Shown here piece by piece: positions 18,078 through 27,179 of a stretch of 64,000 bases of DNA (position 1 is its first letter; each line of letters starts with the position of its first letter). The DNA is from JBFLVT01 sp036804525. Lineage in GTDB: Bacteria > Bacillota > Desulfotomaculia > Desulfotomaculales > JASEER01. The position numbers were made by a program, and so were the translations under genes. The notes beneath the pieces were generated by a model. It saw nothing but the letters and a program-made list of their open reading frames with translations, was not told where the DNA came from and made no database searches. The stretch covers positions 1 through 64,000 of the forward strand of contig DAIRSE010000003.1 of NCBI GenBank assembly GCA_036804525.1. Reading direction: 5' to 3'.

Positions 18078-18956
18078 TTATTCAATGTTTTGCACCTGTT
18101 CGCGCACTTTTTCCAGTTCCGTTTTTAAATCAACCACCAAGCCGGTGATCTCCTCATCCTGCGCTTTTGAGCCGATGGTATTGACCTCCCTGAACATCTC
18201 CTGAGCCAGAAAGTCAAGGCGCCGTCCCATAGGACCTGAGGCTTCCAAACAATCAATAGCTTGTCTGAGATGACTCTCCAACCGCACCAGTTCCTCTGAA
18301 ATGTCCGAACGCTCGGCAAAAATGGCTACTTCCTGAGCCAGGCGCTGCGGGTCAATAGCAAAATTATCGAGCATTTCCCGGATCCTGGTCTCAAGACGCT
18401 GACGGTAAGCCTCGATTACCACCGGGACACGCTCCTGAATCGCCTCCCGCAGCATCAACATGCGCTGCAGCCTGTCCTTTAAGTCGGCAACCAGAACCGC
18501 TCCCTCTTGTTCACGCATCGCGACAAGGCTTTGACAGGCCTCCAACGCGGCCTGCTCGAGCAGAGACCACCATTCCTCGGGATCCACCTGCTCTTGCTCT
18601 ACAACAAAAACCTGCGGCAAATTGGTGAATAAATCTAGCGAGATCGCGCCATCAAGCCCTAAATCGGCCTGAAGCTCTTTCATTGCCTTATAATATGCCA
18701 AGGCCAAACCTTTGTCAACTTTTACCGCTGTTTCCTGCGTAGCCGTTTCTTCCACGGTGATAAAAACGTCGGCCCGCCCCCGGGAGACCACTCCCTGGAC
18801 CAGCCGGCGGACCCGGTCCTCGAGACTCAGCATCGTTCGGGGAAGCCGCACAACCACCTCGCTGAACCTGTGGTTGACGGCGCGTATTTCCACGGAAAAC
18901 TTCCACCTGGCGCCTATGGCCTCGCCGCGGCCGTAGCCGGTCATGCTTCTAAGCAA
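18078..18956 (-). CDS. yicC: YicC family endoribonuclease-like protein
   Basis: A 292-residue member of the YicC/YloC family: N-terminal SMTGYGRGE and C-terminal DUF1732 region ending in EVNTIGSKAQDEEITG. Relatives have been linked to RNA decay in E. coli and Bacillus. TTG at 18956 is preceded by a GGTGG-type ribosome-binding site. First gene of the block that runs to rpe; no clear promoter was found in the 245 bases upstream. Confidence 0.92.
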   Translation of the reverse strand: MLRSMTGYGRGEAIGARWKFSVEIRAVNHRFSEVVVRLPRTMLSLEDRVRRLVQGVVSRGRADVFITVEETATQETAVKVDKGLALAYYKAMKELQADLGLDGAISLDLFTNLPQVFVVEQEQVDPEEWWSLLEQAALEACQSLVAMREQEGAVLVADLKDRLQRMLMLREAIQERVPVVIEAYRQRLETRIREMLDNFAIDPQRLAQEVAIFAERSDISEELVRLESHLRQAIDCLEASGPMGRRLDFLAQEMFREVNTIGSKAQDEEITGLVVDLKTELEKVREQVQNIE

Positions 18957-19132
18957 AATTACACCACCTGTGTTTATTATTGGCGAAAGCTATCGCGAAT
19001 ATTGTTCTAGCAAGCCGTGAAGTTGAAAAGGTAACCTGATCATGGTCGTTTTGCATCAATGTTCTAGCCGTAAGTAATGAATCCCTTTAAAAGCTAAGGG
19101 AACATCTTGACCGTAAGGTTAGCAGTGATCGC

Positions 19133-19165
19133 AAAAAAGTACGGCTGCGGACGCCCCAGCCGTAC
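19133..19165 (-). terminator. Terminator after the aminotransferase gene
   Basis: Reading leftwards, GTACGGCTG, a 9-base loop and CAGCCGTAC (19165-19139) are followed by TTTTTT (19138-19133). A perfect 9-bp stem plus U-tract closes the long steA-to-aminotransferase run. Confidence 0.88.
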
Positions 19166-19201
19166 CGTGACCGCATTTTTCTTCAAGAGTCTCACAACAC
19201 C

Positions 19202-20398
19202 CTAGTCGAGACCGCGAACAAGCTCTTCAAAGCGATTCATGCCGTCCACGATCCTCTCAAAAGCCGTCGCGTAGGAGAACCTGAGACAGGTATCGTCCCC
19301 GAAAGCGATTCCGGGAACAACGGCAACCCTGGCTTCCTCGAGGAGCAGGACAGCCAGGTCGGATGCGGTCCTGATCTCCTTACCCCGGTAGCTCTTGCCC
19401 AGCAAGCCCGCAACACTGGGGAAAAGGTAAAAGGCGCCTCCCGGGCGGGGACACCTTATCCCCGGCAATCCTTCCAAGCGCTTAAGCATGTATGTCCGGC
19501 GCCTGTCAAACTCGCTTACCATCCGCCGGATAGGCTCCTCAGGACCCTCCAGGGCCGCAACGGCGGCTGCCTGAGCTATCGACGACGGGTTGGACGTGCT
19601 GTGGCTCTGCAGCCCGGTCATAGCCTTGGCCAGCTCGGTTGACGAAGCGGTATAGCCGATGCGCCAGCCCGTCATAGCGTAAGCCTTGGATACGCCGTTG
19701 ACGACAATAGTCCGGGCCTTGGTCTCGGAAGAAAGGGCCGCAAAGCTGACGTGCACGTTGCCGTCATAGGTCAGCTTCTCATAAACCTCGTCAGAAATGA
19801 CGTGCAGGTCGGGATGATCCAGCACGACCTCGGCCAGTGCTTCTAGTTCCACGCGGCTGTAAACCGCTCCCGTGGGGTTGGAAGGACTGTTGAGTATCAG
19901 CAGCTTTGACCTCGGGGTGATCGCCTTTTTCAGGTCATCCGGCGTCATCTTGAAACCGTTTTCAACGTCGGTGACGACAAAACGCGCCTCGGCGCCGGCA
20001 AGCTTGACTTGTTCCAGGTAGCTGACCCAGTAAGGTGAAGGCAGGATCACTTCGTCCCCTTCCTGGCAGAGCACCTGAATAGCGTTATAAAGAGAGTGCT
20101 TCGCGCCGACCGAAACGACAATCTGGTTGGGTTCATAAGCCAAGCCGTTGTCGCGCAGGAGCTTTCCGACCACTGCTTTCCGCAGTCCGAGAGTCCCGGC
20201 CACGGGCGTATACTTGGTGGCGCCTCGGCGGATGGCCTCAATGGCGGCCTCTTTAATATGTTCGGGCGTGTCAAAATCCGGTTCGCCTACCCCGAAATTG
20301 ATCACATCCAGCCCCTGAGCGGCCATCTCTTTGGCCCGGGCGTCAATCGTCAAGGTGGGTGAAGGGCTGATAGCTCTTGCCCTGCGGGAAAGCAGCAT
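19202..20398 (-). CDS. Class I/II aminotransferase, aspartate aminotransferase-like
   Basis: PLP enzyme of 398 residues in the aspartate/aromatic aminotransferase subgroup I-gamma: substrate-arginine region NFGVGEPDFDTP, NSPSNPTGA, and the PLP lysine in VVNGVSKAYAMTGWRIGY. Probably transfers amino groups between aspartate (or aromatic acids) and 2-oxoglutarate; the substrate is not fixed by sequence. ATG at 20398 follows GGGAGG by seven bases. It follows dapL, so it may supply aspartate for the lysine/diaminopimelate branch. Confidence 0.92.
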   Translation of the reverse strand: MLLSRRARAISPSPTLTIDARAKEMAAQGLDVINFGVGEPDFDTPEHIKEAAIEAIRRGATKYTPVAGTLGLRKAVVGKLLRDNGLAYEPNQIVVSVGAKHSLYNAIQVLCQEGDEVILPSPYWVSYLEQVKLAGAEARFVVTDVENGFKMTPDDLKKAITPRSKLLILNSPSNPTGAVYSRVELEALAEVVLDHPDLHVISDEVYEKLTYDGNVHVSFAALSSETKARTIVVNGVSKAYAMTGWRIGYTASSTELAKAMTGLQSHSTSNPSSIAQAAAVAALEGPEEPIRRMVSEFDRRRTYMLKRLEGLPGIRCPRPGGAFYLFPSVAGLLGKSYRGKEIRTASDLAVLLLEEARVAVVPGIAFGDDTCLRFSYATAFERIVDGMNRFEELVRGLD

Positions 20399-20457
20399 AT
20401 TGAAACCTCCCATAGTAGCTGTAGGCATTAAGGTTGTAGTACGTTCCCTGGTACCGA

Positions 20458-20499
20458 ATCTTAACGCCTAACGCTCAATACTTAATGTCTAATGCTTAC
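20458..20499. repeat. Degenerate heptamer array after dapL
   Basis: Six units such as CGCCTAA and CGCTCAA in strict 7-base register, beginning 10 bases after the dapL stop in the spacer before the aminotransferase gene. Confidence 0.78.
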
Positions 20500-20508
20500 T
20501 TTAAGCCT

Positions 20509-21687
20509 TTAGAGTTCGACCTTGCCTAGAGTTGACTTAAGCCGATTCATGGCCTCCTGCAGGCGGCTGTCAGGAATGGTAAGCGATATGCGGAAGAACC
20601 CCTCACCTCTGGCCCCGTAGCCGGTGCCGGGGGTAATAACCACTCCCGCCTTTTCCAGGACGAATTCGGCGAACGAAGCTGACGTATAGCCTCGGGGCAC
20701 AGGAACCCAGATATAGAAAGTGGCCTTTGGTTTATGGATCCGCCAGCCGAGTTCCTCTAAGGTGCCGACGACGAGGTCCCTACGCGCCTTGTATATTTCA
20801 CGCAGCTTTTCCGGGCCGTCCTGAGGGCCGGTAAGAGCTTTAACAGCAGCATACTGCACGGGCTGAAATATCCCGGAATCGAGGTTGGTCTTAAGCCTCC
20901 CCAGGGCCTCGACGGCGTCGGCGTTGCCTACCGCCCAGCCGGCTCGCCAACCGGTCATATTATAGGTCTTGGAAACGGAGTGAAACTCGATGGCTACCTC
21001 TTTGGCCCCGGGCACTTCGAGGAAACTCGGGGGCACGTAGCCGTCGTAGAAGATTTCGGAATAGGCCAGGTCGTGACAAACAAGGATTTCGTACTCCCGA
21101 GCAAAGGCTACGGCCTCGTGAAACACTTCTTTGTCAACAGTAGCTCCCGTAGGATTGTTCGGGTAGTTAAGGAACATCAGTTTGGCCCGGCGCGCCACAT
21201 CGGACGGGATCTCCGCAAAATCGGGGACGTACCCCCGCTCAGGTTTTAAGGGAAAGTAATACGGCTCACCGCCGGCCAGGATGGTACCCTGGCTATAAAC
21301 GGGATAGCCCGGATCAGGGATAAGCGCCGTATCTCCGGGATTTAGATAGCACCATGGAATATGGGCGATTCCTTCTTTGGAGCCGATGAGCGAAACAACC
21401 TCGCGGCGCGGGTCCAGCTCAACTCCAAAACGCGCTTTGTACCAGTCCGCTACCGCCTGCCGGTAGCCTAAGAGCCCCACCGATGAAGGGTACTGGTGAT
21501 TTGCCGGGTTTTTGATCTCCTTTATAGCTTCTTGTACAATGTGGTCCGGCGTGGGCAGGTCGGGGTCGCCGATACCAAGGCTGATTACATCCACGCCTTC
21601 CTGGCGCTTCTGCTCAATCAACTGTTCGATGCGCGCAAAAAGATAAGGGGGAAGGTTCTTGACCCGCTCGGCCTCGGTAAACTTCAA
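20509..21687 (-). CDS. dapL: LL-diaminopimelate aminotransferase
   Basis: Converts tetrahydrodipicolinate directly to LL-diaminopimelate, bypassing the acylated intermediates; 392 residues. SLGIGDPDLPTPDHI, NYPNNPTGA and the PLP lysine in EFHSVSKTYNMTGWRAG match DapL. TTG at 21687 follows AAGGAGG by eight bases. Position directly after dapF supports a lysine/peptidoglycan role: LL-DAP from DapL is epimerised by DapF. Confidence 0.92.
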   Translation of the reverse strand: MKFTEAERVKNLPPYLFARIEQLIEQKRQEGVDVISLGIGDPDLPTPDHIVQEAIKEIKNPANHQYPSSVGLLGYRQAVADWYKARFGVELDPRREVVSLIGSKEGIAHIPWCYLNPGDTALIPDPGYPVYSQGTILAGGEPYYFPLKPERGYVPDFAEIPSDVARRAKLMFLNYPNNPTGATVDKEVFHEAVAFAREYEILVCHDLAYSEIFYDGYVPPSFLEVPGAKEVAIEFHSVSKTYNMTGWRAGWAVGNADAVEALGRLKTNLDSGIFQPVQYAAVKALTGPQDGPEKLREIYKARRDLVVGTLEELGWRIHKPKATFYIWVPVPRGYTSASFAEFVLEKAGVVITPGTGYGARGEGFFRISLTIPDSRLQEAMNRLKSTLGKVEL

Positions 21688-21771
21688 GACGTCAACCTCC
21701 TTAAAGCTGTATCCTTAAACCTAAGCGGCCAGGTTTGTTACCCGCCGGCTTAAAGAGTCATTCGGCTTTAA

Positions 21772-21806
21772 GACCGACTACCGACTGCTGACTATTGACT
21801 ACCGAA
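21772..21806. repeat. Heptamer array overlapping the dapF 3' end
   Basis: Five units (TACCGAC and TATTGAC types) in 7-base register. The dapF stop and its last few codons lie inside the array. Confidence 0.78.
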
Positions 21807-22631
21807 ATAACGGCCCTCAAAGACCTTTACCGCCGGTCCGGTCATATAAACGTGCCCGTCTTCTTCCCAGGCAATGTCCAGGCTCCCGCCGGGAAGCTCC
21901 ACGCAAACGGAACGCCTGGTCAAACCGTTCAGCACCCCGGCCACCGCCACAGCGCAGGCTCCTGTCCCGCAGGCCATCGTCTGGCCTGCCCCGCGCTCCC
22001 AGACCTTAACCCTAACGGCATCCGGGCTCAGGACCTCGACAAACTCAACGTTGGTTTTTCGCGGAAAAAGATGGTGTTTTTCAATAATCGGTCCGACCTG
22101 CAAAAGGTCTACCTCTTCCAAATCCGGTACAAAAACAACGCAGTGCGGGTTACCCATGGAGACCACGGTTATATTGAAGCTCCTGCCGTTCACCGTCAGC
22201 GGCTCGTTGACCACCCGTCCGGGCTCCCCAAGCATGGGGATTTCCGTTCTATCCAAACGCGGGACGCCCATGTCGACACGCACCTTGGTCACCGCACCGT
22301 CCTCGAGAATTACCTGAGGAACCATGATCCCGGCCAGGGTCTTAACCCTGACCACAGTACCGCCAACCGTTCCCTCATCATAGACGTATCTAGCGACACA
22401 GCGAATAGCGTTGCCGCACATTTCGGCCTCGCTGCCGTCCGAGTTGAAAATGCGCATTTCGATATCGGCCTCGGCAGTCTGCAAGATGAAAACCAAACCG
22501 TCGGCACCGATTCCGAAATGCCGGTCGCATACCGCACGCGCGAGCGCAGGCGCATCGTCGGGAAGGCCGTCCTTACGGGCGTCTACAACAACAAAATCAT
22601 TTCCCAGCCCATGCCACTTAGAAAACTCCAC
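21792..22631 (-). CDS. dapF: Diaminopimelate epimerase
   Basis: Interconverts LL- and meso-diaminopimelate for lysine and peptidoglycan; 279 residues. Both catalytic cysteines are seen, in EMCGNAIRC and in MACGTGACA. GTG at 22631 (VEFSKWHGLGNDF) is preferred over longer extensions. The last residues FGSQ and the TAG come from the adjoining heptamer array. Confidence 0.95.
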   Translation of the reverse strand: MEFSKWHGLGNDFVVVDARKDGLPDDAPALARAVCDRHFGIGADGLVFILQTAEADIEMRIFNSDGSEAEMCGNAIRCVARYVYDEGTVGGTVVRVKTLAGIMVPQVILEDGAVTKVRVDMGVPRLDRTEIPMLGEPGRVVNEPLTVNGRSFNITVVSMGNPHCVVFVPDLEEVDLLQVGPIIEKHHLFPRKTNVEFVEVLSPDAVRVKVWERGAGQTMACGTGACAVAVAGVLNGLTRRSVCVELPGGSLDIAWEEDGHVYMTGPAVKVFEGRYFGSQ

Positions 22632-22697
22632 GTTCGACACCTCGCTGAACCACGAATCACTGCTCCAGACCACCCTATGTGCTGCATCTCACACAAC

Positions 22698-22725
22698 TGG
22701 CATTTGGCATTCAGCATATGGATGT
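22698..22725. repeat. Short heptamer array between dapF and the M20 peptidase
   Basis: Four units, two perfect TGGCATT copies then degenerate CAGCATA and TGGATGT, starting about 20 bases after the peptidase stop. Confidence 0.6.
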
Positions 22726-22745
22726 TGTCGCTCAATTCGTCAGAA

Positions 22746-23867
22746 CTAAGCTAGAGCGCTTTGCTTGATGATCTCCAGCACCAACCTTGCCGTATCAACA
22801 AGGTCGTTCAGTTCCAGGCATTCCTCGGTGGAATGCACTTTGCGCATCCCACAGGCCAGGTTGACGGTAGGAATGCCGGCGGCATTAAAGATATTGGCGT
22901 CGCTGCCCCCGCCGCTCTGCTCGAGGTACGGCTTAAGCCCCAGCTGGTCTGCCGCTCTCATAGCCAGGCGCACCGGCGGAGCGTCAGGCTCGAGCTTAAA
23001 GGCCCTGTAAACGGTCTCCACCGAGATCTCGATCCGGCCGCCTTTCCTGCGTACGCCTTCCTCAAGGTTGCGGCAGATCTCCTCGGTCATGGCCATCCGC
23101 TTAGCGTCTACGAGACTTCGCGTTTCTCCCTCCAGGTCAACCCGGTCGGGAACAATGTTCGTTGCCAGACCGCCCCGGATAACCCCGATGTTGGCCGTCG
23201 TCTCGTCGTCGATACGGCCCAGCCTGAGGCAGGCAATGCCGTAGCTTGCCGCCTGGATGGCGTTGATCCCGTCTTCGGGATTAATGCCGGCGTGTGCGGC
23301 TCTGCCGTGAACCCTGGCCACGATACGGTCCTGCGACGGCGCCCGCACGATAATTTTACCCGGAGAACCGTCACAATCCAGTACAAAGCCCATGCTCGAT
23401 TTCAACAGCTCTGTATCCAGGTTTTTACTGCCCAGCAGACCGACTTCCTCGGCCACTGTAAAAACAACCTCGATAGGGGGGTACTTAACGCCTTTCTCTT
23501 GGGCTGTCCGAACGGCTTCAATGATAGCCGCGATGCCCGCCTTGTCGTCCGCCCCGAGGATGGTCTCACCGGAACTGTAAACGACGCCGTCCTTTACCCG
23601 AGGTTTCACCCGCCGGCCGGGCTCAACGGTATCCATATGGGCGCAAAAAAGGATGCTGCCCCCCGTATCGATTTTCCCCGGCAAATGGGCGATCAGGTTG
23701 CCGGCGTTACCCCCGATCGCCCTTCCTGCTTCATCCTCGTAAACGCAAAAGCCGAGTTCCTCCAGCCTGCTTGTAAGGTATTCAGCCAGCATACGCTCGT
23801 TGCGCGAAACACTGTCAATCTGCACAAGTTCCAAGAACAGTTCGGCCAGCCTGTCGCGGCTAACCAA
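22746..23867 (-). CDS. M20 family metallopeptidase (PepT-like)
   Basis: Cytosolic zinc aminopeptidase of the PepT2-like (TIGR01883) group, about 373 residues. Zinc ligands appear in CAHMDTVEPG, GADDKAG, and AEEVGLLGS (catalytic Glu then ligand). TTG at 23867 lies eight bases after GGGAGG and overlaps the end of the oxidoreductase gamma gene; GTG at 23876 is too near the ribosome-binding site. The peptide substrate is unknown. Co-transcription with 2-oxoacid oxidoreductase suggests amino-acid scavenging. Confidence 0.9.
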   Translation of the reverse strand: MVSRDRLAELFLELVQIDSVSRNERMLAEYLTSRLEELGFCVYEDEAGRAIGGNAGNLIAHLPGKIDTGGSILFCAHMDTVEPGRRVKPRVKDGVVYSSGETILGADDKAGIAAIIEAVRTAQEKGVKYPPIEVVFTVAEEVGLLGSKNLDTELLKSSMGFVLDCDGSPGKIIVRAPSQDRIVARVHGRAAHAGINPEDGINAIQAASYGIACLRLGRIDDETTANIGVIRGGLATNIVPDRVDLEGETRSLVDAKRMAMTEEICRNLEEGVRRKGGRIEISVETVYRAFKLEPDAPPVRLAMRAADQLGLKPYLEQSGGGSDANIFNAAGIPTVNLACGMRKVHSTEECLELNDLVDTARLVLEIIKQSALA

Positions 23868-24426
23868 CGACAGCACCTCCCCGCCTGAACTCTTCGCCCA
23901 GGCTTGCCCCTCTTTCCAACGCTTGCTGGTTAACGGGGATTAATTTGTGTCTACGCGCCGGGAGGACCTTTGCCAGGGCCTTAACGACCGAATCAACCGC
24001 TACTGCCCCGGAGATGCCGAGGTAGGCCCCCAGCATGACGTTCCCCGCAACCTTACTGTTCCCTATTTCCTCAGCGATATCGTTGGCCGGAATGGCCAGG
24101 ACGCGTACATCCGCGCGTTTTACCTCGGCCTTGACCAGCGAGCTGTTCACGAGAATCAGCCCACCGGGAACAACACTGTCTTCAAATTTCTCAAGCGACG
24201 GCCCGTTCATGGCAATCAGGCACGTTGGTTCGGTGACCAGGGGAGAACTGATCGGCCTGTCGGAAATCGTTACGCCGCAGTTAGCTGTACCCCCGCGCAT
24301 CTCCGGGCCATAGGAGGGGATCCAGGCCACGTGCTTGTTCTCTTCCATCGCCGCATAGGCCAACAGCTGGCCCGTAGACAAGATACCCTGGCCGCCAAAA
24401 CCGGCGATAAGGATTTCTTCTAACAT
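23860..24426 (-). CDS. vorC: 2-oxoacid:ferredoxin oxidoreductase gamma subunit
   Basis: A 188-residue gamma subunit (IAGFGGQGILSTGQLLA; PSYGPEMRGGTANC). With alpha, beta and delta it oxidatively decarboxylates a 2-oxoacid to acyl-CoA, passing electrons to ferredoxin. ATG at 24426 overlaps the beta stop. The subunit order delta-alpha-beta-gamma fits VOR/KOR enzymes; branched-chain 2-oxoacid (VOR) is a guess over 2-oxoglutarate. Confidence 0.9.
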   Translation of the reverse strand: MLEEILIAGFGGQGILSTGQLLAYAAMEENKHVAWIPSYGPEMRGGTANCGVTISDRPISSPLVTEPTCLIAMNGPSLEKFEDSVVPGGLILVNSSLVKAEVKRADVRVLAIPANDIAEEIGNSKVAGNVMLGAYLGISGAVAVDSVVKALAKVLPARRHKLIPVNQQALERGASLGEEFRRGGAVVG

Positions 24427-25175
24427 GCGGACGCCTCCCCTGCTGGAACTTTGAACTCACCCAGCGGGTAATATGGAAGCATGTTGTCTTCCAGCCATTT
24501 TAGGGCTTCCACCGGGCTGAGTCCCCAGTTTGTGGGGCAAGTGGAAAGCACTTCGACAATGCTGAAACCGTGACCCTTGATCTGGCATTCGAAGGCTTTT
24601 TTCACCGCCTGTTTGGCCTTCAGCACATGGCCCGGATTATGTACTGAGACACGGGCCACATAGGCGGCGCCGTCCACCGTGCTGAGCATTTCGGCGACCC
24701 GGAGCGGCAAACCGTTGCGCTCCTTGTCGCGCCCCAAGGGCGTGGTCGTCGTCTTTTGGCCGAGAAGGGTGGTAGGCGCCATCTGCCCGCCGGTCATTCC
24801 GAACACAGCATTGTTAACAAAGATAGTGGTGATTTTTTCGCCCCGGGCGGCGGCATGCACGATTTCGGCCGTGCCGATGGCCGCCAGGTCGCCGTCACCT
24901 TGATAGGTAAAAACCACCCGGTCGGGAAGCGACCTTTTGACCCCGGTTGCCACAGCGGGAGCGCGGCCGTGGGCAGCCTCAATCATGTCGACATTAAAGT
25001 ACTCGTAAGCAAAGACAGCGCACCCGACGGGGCAGACCCCCACTGTATTCTCACGCACACCCAGTTCGTCGATAACTTGTGCCACAATCCGGTGGATAAT
25101 GCCGTGCGTACAGCCGGGGCAGTAATGGAAAGGTTTTTCGGTCAAACTTTCCGGACGTTTGAAAATTAGAGCCAT
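24420..25175 (-). CDS. vorB: 2-oxoacid:ferredoxin oxidoreductase beta subunit (thiamine-PP binding)
   Basis: A 251-residue beta subunit. The thiamine diphosphate/Mg motif GDGDLAAIG through IFVNN is intact, and CPGCTHG near residue 20 is the usual start of this family. Its first base coincides with the last base of the alpha gene, indicating coupling. Confidence 0.93.
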   Translation of the reverse strand: MALIFKRPESLTEKPFHYCPGCTHGIIHRIVAQVIDELGVRENTVGVCPVGCAVFAYEYFNVDMIEAAHGRAPAVATGVKRSLPDRVVFTYQGDGDLAAIGTAEIVHAAARGEKITTIFVNNAVFGMTGGQMAPTTLLGQKTTTTPLGRDKERNGLPLRVAEMLSTVDGAAYVARVSVHNPGHVLKAKQAVKKAFECQIKGHGFSIVEVLSTCPTNWGLSPVEALKWLEDNMLPYYPLGEFKVPAGEASAC

Positions 25176-26230
25176 TATTTCACCCCTACCACTTTAAGCA
25201 GTTCCCCATAGACTTCACGGACCGTGGGGACCACACCGCCCGGCCGGCCGTAAAAATGCACCGCGGTGCGCCCGTTGACGACAAGCCGCACATCCTCGAC
25301 CATCTGGCCCAGGTTTAACTCCAAGACAAGGTATGCTTTAACATCCTTGGCCTTCGCAAACGGCACCTCAGGAAAAGGCCACAGCGTAATGGGGCGGATC
25401 AGGCCTACCGCCAGCCCCTCGGAGCGCGCCCTGTCCACCACGGCCTTCCCGATGCGGGCCACCGTACCGAAGGCAACGAGCACGTACTCGGCGTCCTCAA
25501 GGTGATAGGCTTCCCAGCGCTGTTCGCGTTCCTTAATCTTCTGGTATTTGGCGGCCAGGGCGAGGTTGACCCGCTCATTTTCCTCGGGAACGATACACAG
25601 GGAATTAACAATGTTACGCTGTTTTCTGCCCCGGAGCCCGGTCGTGGCCCACGACTTTTCAATCACGCGCGGCTCCTCGGCCTCCCCTAGGTCAACCGGC
25701 TCCATCATCTGCCCTAAAATGCCGTCACCGACAACCATCACCGGGTTGCGGTACTCGTCGGCCAGGTCGAAGGCTAGTTTCGTAAGCTCGATGATTTCCT
25801 GCACCGAAGCAGGAGCCAGGACGACCATCTGGTAGTCTCCGTGTCCGCCGCCCTTGACCGCCTGGAAATAGTCCCCCTGGGCAGGCGCGATGTTCCCCAG
25901 GCCCGGGCCTCCGCGCATCACGTTTACGATCACACAGGGCAGTTGGGAACCGATGAGGTAGGAAATGCCCTCCTGCATCAGGCTGATCCCCGGGCTGGAC
26001 GACGAAGTCAGCACCCGCTGCCCGGCAGCAGCAGCACCGTACACCATATTGATGGCCGAGACCTCGCTTTCAGCCTGCAGGTAAACACCGCCGAGTTCTG
26101 GGAGCCTCTTGGCTAAAAAATGCGGAAGTTCCGACTGCGGAGTAATCGGGTAGCCAAAGAAGAGACGGCAGCCGGCCCTGATGGCGCCCTCGCCGAAAGC
26201 CTCGTTACCTTTCATTAACGTCTTTGGCAT
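25175..26230 (-). CDS. vorA: 2-oxoacid:ferredoxin oxidoreductase alpha subunit
   Basis: About 351 residues, beginning MPKTLMKGNEAFGEGAIRAG, which resembles the subunit often named VorB in Clostridia; GYPITPQSE and SSSPGISLMQEG are family signatures. ATG at 26230 overlaps the delta gene by 26 bases; a GTG at 26242 is an alternative. Substrate specificity is inferred only from this resemblance. Confidence 0.92.
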   Translation of the reverse strand: MPKTLMKGNEAFGEGAIRAGCRLFFGYPITPQSELPHFLAKRLPELGGVYLQAESEVSAINMVYGAAAAGQRVLTSSSSPGISLMQEGISYLIGSQLPCVIVNVMRGGPGLGNIAPAQGDYFQAVKGGGHGDYQMVVLAPASVQEIIELTKLAFDLADEYRNPVMVVGDGILGQMMEPVDLGEAEEPRVIEKSWATTGLRGRKQRNIVNSLCIVPEENERVNLALAAKYQKIKEREQRWEAYHLEDAEYVLVAFGTVARIGKAVVDRARSEGLAVGLIRPITLWPFPEVPFAKAKDVKAYLVLELNLGQMVEDVRLVVNGRTAVHFYGRPGGVVPTVREVYGELLKVVGVK

Positions 26231-26444
26231 TATCCTTCTCACTCCTTTCGACCTCGATCACCACATCGGGACACATCCATGCACAGACAGCGCAACCGGT
26301 ACATTTCTGCATCTCTGTAACGGTGGCCGGATGAAAGCCGAGATGGTTAAAATAGTCGGCCTCAACAATGATTTTCCGGGGACAGAACTTGATGCAGATC
26401 CCGCATCCCTTGCAACGGTCCTCGTGGAAAAATACCCGCGCCAT
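26205..26444 (-). CDS. vorD: 2-oxoacid:ferredoxin oxidoreductase delta subunit (2[4Fe-4S] ferredoxin)
   Basis: A 79-residue ferredoxin-like subunit with CKGCGICIKFCP and CTGCAVCAWMCP, ligands for two [4Fe-4S] clusters that connect the thiamine site to external ferredoxin. ATG at 26444 has a GGGAGG ribosome-binding site. The C-terminal tail overlaps the alpha start. Confidence 0.94.
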   Translation of the reverse strand: MARVFFHEDRCKGCGICIKFCPRKIIVEADYFNHLGFHPATVTEMQKCTGCAVCAWMCPDVVIEVERSEKDNAKDVNER

Positions 26445-26468
26445 ACCTTACCTCCCCCAACTAAGCAC

Positions 26469-27179
26469 TTACGACTCCCACGGCGGCCGCATGTACAAGT
26501 CGATGCCGACCACCGGCACATTCAACCCGAGCTTCGCCGCCTGGTCGGCCAAATCCCTGCGTACCGACACAAAAGCAACGGGAATACCTAGTTTTATAGA
26601 CACTTCATTAATGAGGCACTGGCCTTCGGCAATCGCCTCAAGGTCTGTATCCGCCCCCAGGTTCGTGTTGTTCACCAGATAGTGGACACGAGCTCTGGAT
26701 GCCCGCTGGATAGAATCCAGCATCTCGACTATCTGGTAGGGAGTCCCGGTTCGCGGCCGGCAGGCGTTAATAACAAAAAAAACGGCATGTTGACCTGCCG
26801 GCAGGTTGGGCTTGAATCTGCCCAGTACGGTAGCCCCGATGTCATCTCCGCCGACATCGAAGACTCCGAACCTGTCTTCCCGTGTCAAAACTCCCAGAAT
26901 GGCTGGCGGCAGGGCAGGGATATCAGCCTGGATTAGCTCCCTGGGCGGGCAAACGACCTCAAGCCCCGGCCGCTCAAGCCGTTCCTTAGCATATCGCGTC
27001 CGGTAATAGGGATTGATGATGTCAAGGTCAACCAGGGCCACCGGCCCAATCCTGGAGAGCTCCACGGCGGTGTTAATAGCCAGTTCGGTCTTTCCGCTGC
27101 CCAAATTGCCAACAAAAATATTAACGCGTTTTAAACCTGGCACATTCACATTGTTCAATAGTTCCCTATTTATCGTCAA
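26469..27179 (-). CDS. P-loop ATPase of unknown function next to 2-oxoacid oxidoreductase
   Basis: A 236-residue MinD/Mrp-like nucleotide-binding protein. Walker A is GNLGSGKTE; VDLDIINPYYRTR and FDVGGDDIG follow like switch/Walker B regions; VNNTNLG comes later. It lacks the deviant KGGxGKS P-loop and the CxxC pair of Mrp scaffold proteins, so iron-sulfur carrier activity is not supported. The start is uncertain: TTG at 27179 is only two bases from its ribosome-binding site and overlaps the preceding gene by 14 bases. It directly precedes vorDABC (25-base gap) and may assist or regulate that enzyme. Confidence 0.82.
   Translation of the reverse strand: MTINRELLNNVNVPGLKRVNIFVGNLGSGKTELAINTAVELSRIGPVALVDLDIINPYYRTRYAKERLERPGLEVVCPPRELIQADIPALPPAILGVLTREDRFGVFDVGGDDIGATVLGRFKPNLPAGQHAVFFVINACRPRTGTPYQIVEMLDSIQRASRARVHYLVNNTNLGADTDLEAIAEGQCLINEVSIKLGIPVAFVSVRRDLADQAAKLGLNVPVVGIDLYMRPPWES

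Noticed and set aside
18957..19080. Two copies of TGTTCTAGC followed by CCGT-like sequence upstream of yicC
   Set aside because: Short and imperfect; not enough to call an operator.
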